Position numbers and translations under genes: made by a program. The notes below the pieces were generated by a model. The model saw nothing but the letters and a program-made list of their open reading frames with translations. It was not told the DNA's origin and ran no database searches. From JBIKLM01 sp044375105 (GTDB lineage Bacteria; Planctomycetota; UBA1135; GCA-002686595), in assembly GCA_044375105.1 (NCBI GenBank), contig JBILNK010000016.1, positions 1-38,490 on the forward strand: a stretch of DNA of 38,490 nucleotides, given 5' to 3'. Below are positions 32,804 to 38,490 of the stretch, piece by piece (position 1 is the first letter of the stretch; each line of letters opens with the position of its first letter).

Positions 32804-34456
32804 ATGAGCAAGTTCCTCGGAGTCTGCTGGGCCGCCCCTTTGGCCCTGGCGCCGCTGGCCGCGAGCGCGGCCGCGCAGGATTGGCTGAATCTCGGCGGAG
32901 GACCGCAGCGGGCCGGGTTGACGTCGGAGGTCGGGCCTAAGACCGCCGACCTGCTGTGGAGCAACAACACCGATTTCTCGGTGATCTCGTGGCATCCGTT
33001 CGTGTGGACCGATCCGATCAACGGCCAGCGCATCGTGGTCACGGTGCGGGAGTCGGGTTTCCCGACCGCCAGCGTGCCCAACGACGCAATCGTGGCCTAC
33101 GACCTCGTCAGCGGGGCCGAACTCTGGCGGCGCGTCGTGCCCTTCGCAGGCTCGAGCGTCGATTGGATCGCTTGGATCGCGGGCATCAGCCCCAGCGGCA
33201 TCCTGTGGGCCTCCCGCAGCGACAACAGCAAGCAACGGCCCCTGTATCGCTACGACGTGCGCACCGGCACGTTGCTGGGCGCCGCGCCGCTCAATACCTT
33301 CGCTTTCGCCTACGACGGCTCCGTGTTCGGACCGGACGGCGACCTGCTGGTCGGCGATCGCCAGCGCCTGGCGCGCCTCGACGACGCCACGGGCCAGGTG
33401 GTCTGGAACGTGATCCGTTCCTGTTCGGTCAGCGGGGCTTGCGGTCCGGCGCTTTCGGGCGACGCGCTCTACATCGACGAAGTCGCGCCCGGCGGCCAGG
33501 TGATCACGCGGCTCGACTACGCCACGGGCCAAAAGCTCTATTCGAGCCCGGTGATGCCCGGCTTCACCGCCCAGAATGCGCCCTTCGCGGCCCCCGCCGG
33601 CGGTCGCGTCTATTTCGCGCGCACGCAGAACAACGCCGCGGTCGACCAGCTGTTCGCTTTCGACGACACCGGCAGCGCCCTGGTGCAGGCTTGGAGCCGG
33701 CCGGTGCGCTGGACCACCAACCACGAGCACGGCATCGGTCCGGACGGCACGCTCTACACCTTCTTGCCCGGCGGCGAACTGGCGCGTCTGGCCCCCGAGA
33801 CCGGCGCCGTGGTCGCCCAGACCGGCGTGTTGCTGAGCGGCGCCAGCAACTTCTCACCGAAAACCGCCGTGGACGGAAACGGCAGCGTCTACGTCAGCAA
33901 CGGCTGGGCCTCGAGCCCCACCACCAACGGACGCATCTGGGCTTTCGATCGCGACCTGCAGCCGCTGTTCACGCTGAACCTCGACAACCAGAACGCCGGC
34001 GGGCCGGCGCTGGTCGAGGGCGGGACCCTGGTGGCCTGCGATCGCAACGCCGTGCGCGCCTGGCGCTCGATCGCCACGGTGGCGGCCTTTTTCTTCGAGA
34101 ACGGCAACGGCCTGAACCCCGCCGGCTTCAGCACCTTCGACGCCCCGGTCCTGGGGGCCGCCTGGCAGAGCAGCGTCCAGATGGGCCCGGCCTCGGTCCT
34201 GAGCTTGGTGGCGTTTGCTCCGGACCCGGCGCTGGCCGTGCCCTTCACTTGCCCGAATGCCTGCGAGCTGCTGGCCAACCCGGCCACGACCTTCCTGTAT
34301 GACTTCCAAGTGGGCAGCCACTCCCTGGCCATCCCCTTGAACCCGGCCCTTTCCGGCGTGCAGCTGATCGCCCAGGGCGGGCGTGTGGACTGGCCCGTGG
34401 GCGGCGTGCCGGTGCTCGAGCTGTTCAACGCCTACCGGCTGCGCCTCGGCATTTGA
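32804..34456 (+). CDS. Secreted PQQ-type beta-propeller protein
   Basis: The ATG at 32804 gives 550 residues; the long upstream extension of the open frame has shadow composition. A Sec signal ends near residue 24 (ASAAAQ). Residues 25-420 hold repeated propeller blades with the PQQ/WD-like outer strand signature: IVAYDLVSGAELWRR, LARLDDATGQVVWN, ITRLDYATGQKLYSS, and LARLAPETGAVVAQ. The C-terminal 120 residues form a beta-rich domain ending LFNAYRLRLGI, similar in style to the tails of the 711- and 762-residue secreted proteins. No quinoprotein active site was recognised, so a structural or ligand-binding role outside the cell is the best guess. Confidence 0.88.
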   Translation: MSKFLGVCWAAPLALAPLAASAAAQDWLNLGGGPQRAGLTSEVGPKTADLLWSNNTDFSVISWHPFVWTDPINGQRIVVTVRESGFPTASVPNDAIVAYDLVSGAELWRRVVPFAGSSVDWIAWIAGISPSGILWASRSDNSKQRPLYRYDVRTGTLLGAAPLNTFAFAYDGSVFGPDGDLLVGDRQRLARLDDATGQVVWNVIRSCSVSGACGPALSGDALYIDEVAPGGQVITRLDYATGQKLYSSPVMPGFTAQNAPFAAPAGGRVYFARTQNNAAVDQLFAFDDTGSALVQAWSRPVRWTTNHEHGIGPDGTLYTFLPGGELARLAPETGAVVAQTGVLLSGASNFSPKTAVDGNGSVYVSNGWASSPTTNGRIWAFDRDLQPLFTLNLDNQNAGGPALVEGGTLVACDRNAVRAWRSIATVAAFFFENGNGLNPAGFSTFDAPVLGAAWQSSVQMGPASVLSLVAFAPDPALAVPFTCPNACELLANPATTFLYDFQVGSHSLAIPLNPALSGVQLIAQGGRVDWPVGGVPVLELFNAYRLRLGI

Positions 34457-34519
34457 CCGGCGTCTCGGCGCGCACGCGGAAGGGCTGAACGACCGCGACC
34501 GCGTCGCCCGATGGGCCTT

Positions 34520-34541
34520 GGGTCCGCCATCCGGCGGGCCC
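34520..34541 (+). terminator. Hairpin after the PQQ-propeller gene
   Basis: GGGTCCGCC and GGCGGGCCC form a 9-bp stem (one G-U) around ATCC, 63 bases past the stop at 34456. No U-tract. Confidence 0.5.
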
Positions 34542-34695
34542 GGGGACGTCGAAAGGCTCGAGGCGGTCCCAGTCCGGGCCGGCGGAGCCTCTGAGGCGCG
34601 CCCGCCGAACCCGGGCAAGCGGTGCTCGGTGCCGGGCCTGGATCGCAGAGCGCGTGCCCTCGCCAGAGGCGGCTCGCGGCGTGCACGATAGGGGC

Positions 34696-35472
34696 ATGTG
34701 GCGCCGACGCATCCACGAGGCCTTGGACGTCCAGCATGCCCACGATCCCCTCGGGCGCGTCGTGCAGCCGGCCTTGGCCGCCATGGTGCTAGCCAACGTG
34801 GCCCTGGCGATCGCGGAGACGGTTCCGGGCGTTGCCCAGCGTTTGCCCGCGCCCCTGCGCTGGTTCGAGCTGTTCTCGATGGGTGTTTTCGCCATCGAAT
34901 ACGCCCTGCGGCTCTGGACCTCTGCCGAGCTGACGCCGTTCGCACGCCCGTGGACCGGCCGCCTGCGCTACGCGCTGACCCCGCTGATGCTGGTCGACCT
35001 GGCCGTGCTGCTCCTGCCGGCCTGGCTCGATCTGCGCCCGCTGCGGATTCTGCGTCTGTTCCGCTTGGTGCGCTACTCGAAGCGCCTGATGCTGCTGCTG
35101 CGCGTCGTGCGCGATCGCGCCGAAGAACTGCTGGTGGCCATGGCCATGGCCGCGATCCTGCTGATCATCGCTTCCACGGCCATGTACTGGGTCGAGCACC
35201 GCGCCAATCCTGGTTTCGATTCGATCCCCGCCACCATGTGGTGGGGCGTGGCCACCCTGACCACGGTCGGCTACGGAGATGTGACCCCGATCACGCCGCT
35301 CGGCAAGGTCCTGGGGGGCTTCGTGGCGCTGCTGGGCGTGGGCTTGTTCGCCCTGCCCGCCGGCATCCTGGCCGGCGGTTTCGCCGAAGAGCTGCAGCGC
35401 CTGCGTAAGGAGCGCCAGGCCGGCCACGCGGGCCATGTCCCACGCTGCCCTCACTGCGGTTCGCCCCTGTGA
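34696..35472 (+). CDS. Voltage-gated-type potassium channel
   Basis: The 258-residue protein is a six-helix Kv-like channel subunit. The S4 voltage-sensor has regular Arg spacing (LRPLRILRLFRLVRYSKR, about residues 113-130). The pore helix and filter read WWGVATLTTVGYGDVTP, with the K+ signature TVGYGD at about 190-195. An inner helix with a glycine-rich hinge follows (GVGLFALPAGILAGGF). The C-terminus is short and ends with a lone CPHCGSPL zinc-knuckle-like turn. Four copies would form an inner-membrane K+ pore. It overlaps nothing and is followed by the phosphoesterase gene with a 10-base gap, likely co-transcribed. The upstream in-frame start at 34654 adds a low-complexity prefix. Confidence 0.95.
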   Translation: MWRRRIHEALDVQHAHDPLGRVVQPALAAMVLANVALAIAETVPGVAQRLPAPLRWFELFSMGVFAIEYALRLWTSAELTPFARPWTGRLRYALTPLMLVDLAVLLLPAWLDLRPLRILRLFRLVRYSKRLMLLLRVVRDRAEELLVAMAMAAILLIIASTAMYWVEHRANPGFDSIPATMWWGVATLTTVGYGDVTPITPLGKVLGGFVALLGVGLFALPAGILAGGFAEELQRLRKERQAGHAGHVPRCPHCGSPL

Positions 35473-35482
35473 GCCTGCATCG

Positions 35483-36148
35483 ATGGTTGGCCCGCGTTTG
35501 GTCGTGCTCAGCGATACCCATGGACGCCATGGGGACATCCGCGTGCCCGGCGGGGATCTGTTGTTGCATGCGGGCGACTTCACGCGGCGCGGCGAGGAGC
35601 GCGAACTGGCGGCTTTCGGCGACTGGCTCGCCCAGCAGCCCCACGCCGTCAAGCTGCTCGTGCCGGGCAACCACGACTTCTTGTGCCAGAGCGATCCGGA
35701 CCGCGCGCGCGAGCTGCTGGGGGGAGCGGAGCTGCTGCTGGGCACCGGCGCGCGCTTCGCGGGCCTGTCGGTGTGGGGCTCGCCCTGGCAGCCTTGGTTC
35801 AAGGACTGGGCCTTCAACCTGCCGCGCGGTCCGATCCTGGCCGAGCACTGGGCCACGGCCCCGGCCGACCTGGACGTGCTGATCACGCACACGCCGCCCG
35901 CCGGGGTGCTCGATCGCACCTGGCGCGGGGAGGCGGTCGGCTGCGCGGACCTGACGGCGGCCCTGCCGCGGATCCGCCCGCGTCTGCACGTCTTCGGACA
36001 CATCCACGAAGCCCGCGGGCGAGCCGTCCTGCCGAGCGGCGGCCTGGCGCTCAACGCCTGCAACCTGAACCTGCTCTATCGCCCGGCCCACCCGGTGTGG
36101 GTACTCGATTGGGAACCGGACGGGCCGCGGGTCCTGTCAGGCGACTGA
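35483..36148 (+). CDS. MPPED2/239FB-like metallophosphoesterase
   Basis: This 221-residue calcineurin-fold enzyme starts 10 bases after the channel gene (MVGPRLVVLSDTHG). Metal-ligand motifs are LSDTHG, LLLHAGDFTRRGE, VPGNHDF, ITHTPP and FGHIHEA. The phrases WGSPWQPWFKDWAFNLPRG and LHVFGHIHEARG are specific to the MPPED1/MPPED2 (239FB) subfamily, broad-specificity phosphodiesterases found from bacteria to animals. It is cytoplasmic. The pairing with a K+ channel gene is positional, without a clear functional link. It converges with the methyltransferase gene. Confidence 0.94.
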   Translation: MVGPRLVVLSDTHGRHGDIRVPGGDLLLHAGDFTRRGEERELAAFGDWLAQQPHAVKLLVPGNHDFLCQSDPDRARELLGGAELLLGTGARFAGLSVWGSPWQPWFKDWAFNLPRGPILAEHWATAPADLDVLITHTPPAGVLDRTWRGEAVGCADLTAALPRIRPRLHVFGHIHEARGRAVLPSGGLALNACNLNLLYRPAHPVWVLDWEPDGPRVLSGD

Positions 36149-36155
36149 GTGCGGG

Positions 36156-36181
36156 GCGCAGTGCTCCACGAAGCGCTGCGC
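36156..36181. terminator. Hairpin between convergent phosphoesterase and methyltransferase genes
   Basis: GCGCAGTGCT and AGCGCTGCGC form a 10-bp stem with one G-U pair around a 6-base loop, seven bases after the phosphoesterase stop. Stem position suits termination on both strands; no U-tract. Confidence 0.55.
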
Positions 36182-36249
36182 AGCCTCCGCGTTGGTTCCA
36201 AGCTCCGCTCCGCTGCGCCTTGGGCCCAGTCCGTTCGTGCCCAGGTCCC

Positions 36250-36825
36250 TCAGGCCCGAAAGAGCCCCAGCTTGCCCGTGCCGCCTTCGCTGGTCAGCCG
36301 GCCGGCGGCCACCAGCTCGCCCGTCCAGCGCGCCACGTCCGCGAAATCGAGGTCGTCGAAGATCACCCGGGCGCCGGGCGCCAGGTGCGCGCTCCAGGCC
36401 TCGAAATCGGCCCGCACCGCCGCGTAGCGATGGTCGCCGTCGATGAACAAGAGGCCGATCGAGCCCTCGAAAGCGCGCGCCGCCGCCAACGAAGGCAGGC
36501 ACACCAGCGAGACCTCCGCGCCCACGCCGCTGCGCGCCAGGTTGGCGTAGAGCTGGGCCATGTCGGCGCGCCCGAAGCGCCCGCCCCGCGGGCCGACGAA
36601 CTCGGCGTGCGGATCGACGCTCCAGACGTGCGCGCCCGCGCGCCGCGCGCCCAGGGCCAGGGCCACCGTCGAGCGCCCGCGGTAGTTGCCGATCTCGACC
36701 ACCGCTTGCCCGCTCGGCACCCGCGCCGCCGAGCAGGCCAGCTCCGCCAGCTCCTCCCGCGACATCCAGCCCTCGACCGCCTCGGCCAGCCCGAGCTCCA
36801 GTTCCAGCGCGGATTCGACCTGCAT
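36250..36825 (-). CDS. Class I SAM-dependent methyltransferase (Methyltransf_24-like)
   Basis: From ATG 36825 the product is 191 residues; GAAGGAG directly upstream is a strong Shine-Dalgarno and decides the start over the longer open frame. Motif I is VVEIGNYRGRSTVALALG, then VWSVDPHAEF supplies the acidic ribose-binding residue. LLFIDGDHRYAAVRADFEAW is the signature of the Methyltransf_24 group, and VIFDDLDFADVARW closes the core. It methylates a small molecule or sugar, substrate unknown. It is divergent from the ECF sigma fusion. Confidence 0.9.
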   Translation of the reverse strand: MQVESALELELGLAEAVEGWMSREELAELACSAARVPSGQAVVEIGNYRGRSTVALALGARRAGAHVWSVDPHAEFVGPRGGRFGRADMAQLYANLARSGVGAEVSLVCLPSLAAARAFEGSIGLLFIDGDHRYAAVRADFEAWSAHLAPGARVIFDDLDFADVARWTGELVAAGRLTSEGGTGKLGLFRA

Positions 36826-37149
36826 CCGCTCCTTCTCGGCCGCCCAGCGGGTCCCCTTGAGGGCCCCCGGATCTGGCCGCGGCCCGATTCCCGGCCTGCC
36901 GTCTCGGGCGTCAAAGCCGCCCGGCCGCGCTGCGTTGCGGACCCTGCCCGGGCGAGCCACGGGCGAGTCCCAAGCCAGGTAAGGTCCGCAGCGCGCGGCC
37001 CGCAGCGCTGGGCCCCCTGGGCGCACCGGGCCGGCAGCGGGCGCCGCAGCGCTCCCTCACCCTCCGGATGCGCCTCGACGGGCGCCGAAAATCGCGACTT
37101 TTCTGCGGAATTCCGCGACCCGGCGGAGACTGCGGCTTGGAACCCTGCG
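36826..37149. other. Divergent region upstream of the methyltransferase and ECF-fusion genes
   Basis: No separate gene was seen. GCGGACC (about 36936) and GGTCCGC (about 36986) form a long-range inverted repeat. Near the ECF gene a perfect palindrome is present at 37105-37116 (listed separately). Promoters for both genes should lie here. Confidence 0.5.
37105..37116. promoter_or_regulatory. Palindrome GCGGAATTCCGC upstream of the ECF-fusion gene
   Basis: A perfect 12-bp inverted repeat lies 34 bases before the ATG at 37150, in the less GC-rich part of the leader. Size and place suit an operator for a dimeric regulator, but no regulator is known. Confidence 0.3.
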
Positions 37150-38490
37150 ATGCGCCAGCTCGACCCCACCGCCCTGTTGTCCGAGAGCGATCGGCTGCAC
37201 CGCTTGGCCCGGCGGCTGGTGTCGGACCTGGGGCTGGCGGCGGATGCGGCTCAGGAGGCGCTGCTGATCGGCCTGCAGGCCGGCTCGCCCCCAGGGGCGC
37301 CCCTGGGCCGCTGGCTGGCGGGCGTGCTGCGCCATCGGCTGCGCAGCGCCCGGCGCGCGGCCTCGCGGCGCCAACGCCGGGAAGCGCTCCACGCTGCGGC
37401 GCAACCGGGGCTCTGGGGCAGCGAGCGCAGCGAGCCCCCGGCCGATGCCGGCCTCGAGCGCCTCGAGCTCCACCAGCGCCTGCTGGGCTTCGTACGCGAG
37501 CTGGAGGAGCCCTACCGCACGGCGGTCGTGCAGCGCTTCCTCGAAGAGCAGAGCCCCGACGAGATCGCCGCGCGCCTCGGCCTGCCGGTCAAGACCGTCT
37601 ACAGCCGCATCGAAAGGGGCCTCGAGCGCCTGCGCCGACGCCTGGACCAGCACCCCGGCGAGCGCGCCCGCTGGGCCCTGCTGCTGCCCGAAGCCCCGCA
37701 CGAACCCCTGGCGTCCAAGCTGCGTCCCGATGCGCCGCTCGCGCTGTCCCTAGCCCCGCTGTTCTCCATGAAGCTGTCGCCTTGGTGCTTGACGGCCGCC
37801 GCCGTGCTGCTGGCCGGACTGACCTGGCGCCTGCTCGCGCCGAGCCCGCTACCCGGGGAGCCGGCCGGATCCTCTGCCGCACAGCCCGCGGCCGGCGCTG
37901 CGCCCGCGGCCGGCGCTGCGCCCGCTGCCGCAGCAGCGCCGCTGGCAGCTGTCAGCCCCCGGCCGGAGCGCGCCCAAACGCTGGATCTCGCTCAGGCTCC
38001 CAGCCCGTCCGCGCCGCCGCCCAGCGTCGCCTGGACGCCCGGCGATGCCCTGGCCGGCCTCGTCCAGGACATCCACGGCGCGGGTCGCCCGGGCCTCGAG
38101 CTGCGTTTCGAAGGCCAGTCCGCGGAGTCCGCGCCGCTGGCGCTCAGCGGCGCCGACGGCAGCTTCCAAGGCTCTTGGCCCGAATCGGAATCCCGCGGGC
38201 GCCTGCGGGCCAGCGGGCCGGGCTGGGCGACCCTCTGGTCGCCGATGCTGAGCCGCGGCCGCCCGGCGGGCGAGCTCCTGGTGTGGGTCGGGCCGGCGCG
38301 CCGCTACGCGGGCTTGGTGCTCGACGGCGAGGGCCGGCCCGTGGCCGGGGCGCGCCTCTTGCTGACGCCTTCCGAAGAACTCCAGGCGCGCATCAACCCG
38401 GGGGTTTTCCAGAGCGGCGTGGCCCAGGCCCAGACCCAGAGCGACGCCGAGGGTCGCTTCGACCTCGGCGAGCTCGCCGGGGCGCCCGGA
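37150..38490 (+). CDS. ECF sigma factor fused to a TM helix and carboxypeptidase-regulatory-like domains (C-terminus beyond the window)
   Basis: The ATG at 37150 opens 447 codons up to the right edge with no stop, so the gene is incomplete. Residues 8-65 resemble sigma region 2. Residues 105-165 form region 4 (YRTAVVQRFLEEQSPDEIAA, LGLPVKTVYSRIERGLERLR), a clear helix-turn-helix. A single hydrophobic helix (about 212-230, LTAAAVLLAGLTWRLLA) is followed by an Ala/Pro linker with an exact 18-base duplication. Beyond residue 300 come carboxypeptidase-regulatory-like beta units (LVQDIHGAGRPGLELRFEG, GLVLDGEGRPVAGARLLL). The sigma part would sit in the cytoplasm and the beta units outside the membrane. 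Planctomycetota carry ECF factors with such C-terminal extensions; extracytoplasmic signal perception by the fused tail is inferred. Confidence 0.88.
   Translation, partial: MRQLDPTALLSESDRLHRLARRLVSDLGLAADAAQEALLIGLQAGSPPGAPLGRWLAGVLRHRLRSARRAASRRQRREALHAAAQPGLWGSERSEPPADAGLERLELHQRLLGFVRELEEPYRTAVVQRFLEEQSPDEIAARLGLPVKTVYSRIERGLERLRRRLDQHPGERARWALLLPEAPHEPLASKLRPDAPLALSLAPLFSMKLSPWCLTAAAVLLAGLTWRLLAPSPLPGEPAGSSAAQPAAGAAPAAGAAPAAAAAPLAAVSPRPERAQTLDLAQAPSPSAPPPSVAWTPGDALAGLVQDIHGAGRPGLELRFEGQSAESAPLALSGADGSFQGSWPESESRGRLRASGPGWATLWSPMLSRGRPAGELLVWVGPARRYAGLVLDGEGRPVAGARLLLTPSEELQARINPGVFQSGVAQAQTQSDAEGRFDLGELAGAPG
37885..37920 (+). repeat. Tandem 18-bp duplication in the ECF-fusion linker
   Basis: CCCGCGGCCGGCGCTGCG occurs twice in a row and encodes PAAGAAPAAGAA. 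It is an in-frame linker duplication after the membrane helix. Confidence 0.75.

Noticed and set aside
1..38490. CRISPR arrays, insertion sequences, integrases, toxin-antitoxin pairs or defence genes
   Set aside because: No spaced direct repeats, transposase motifs or known defence proteins were recognised anywhere in the window.

Overview
The window is GC-rich bacterial chromosomal DNA, read here as Planctomycetota, most likely from an uncultivated lineage or metagenome. The evidence is the gene set: several long secreted proteins ending in a similar beta-rich domain, an ECF sigma factor fused to a membrane segment and carboxypeptidase-regulatory-like repeats, DUF3352-like and GspG-like secreted proteins, and a small RpoD-type sigma factor. 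No rRNA, tRNA, CRISPR array, insertion sequence or phage gene was seen. Genes are short operons or single units on both strands, often bounded by GC-rich hairpins without U-tracts.

Layout. 1-9.5 kb: an incomplete YfhO-like membrane protein, a lipoprotein di-haem cytochrome c peroxidase, and three secreted proteins (C39-like peptidase plus beta-propeller, a 762-residue protein, a beta-helix protein). 9.7-17.1 kb: a sulfatase-superfamily lipoprotein, then a minus-strand run (505-residue Trp-repeat protein, 898-residue protein with two GspG-like segments, LPLAT acyltransferase, DUF72). 17.5-21.2 kb: a membrane-anchored cyclophilin, a GT4 glycosyltransferase, and a decayed methyltransferase with four in-frame stops and a frameshift. 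21.2-26.7 kb: ParB with a palindromic parS at its upstream border, a membrane protein, a metallophosphoesterase, a large protein ending in an HPr domain, and a small sigma-70 factor. 26.7-27.0 kb: a SelW/Rdx selenoprotein whose in-frame UGA is followed by a bacterial SECIS hairpin. 27.2-38.5 kb: HemW, a GST, a parvulin lipoprotein, DUF3754, a secreted alpha/alpha-toroid protein, a PQQ-type propeller protein, a K+ channel, an MPPED2-like phosphoesterase, a methyltransferase, and the incomplete ECF fusion.

How they fit together: much of the window serves the cell envelope and exterior (propellers, beta-helix, toroid, lipoproteins, two unrelated PPIases, cytochrome peroxidase). The central part holds housekeeping and regulation (ParB/parS, two sigma factors, HPr-like protein, HemW). 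The most unusual items are the selenoprotein, which standard gene callers would cut at codon 11, and the HPr domain fused to about 350 helical residues while keeping the canonical His-Ser spacing.
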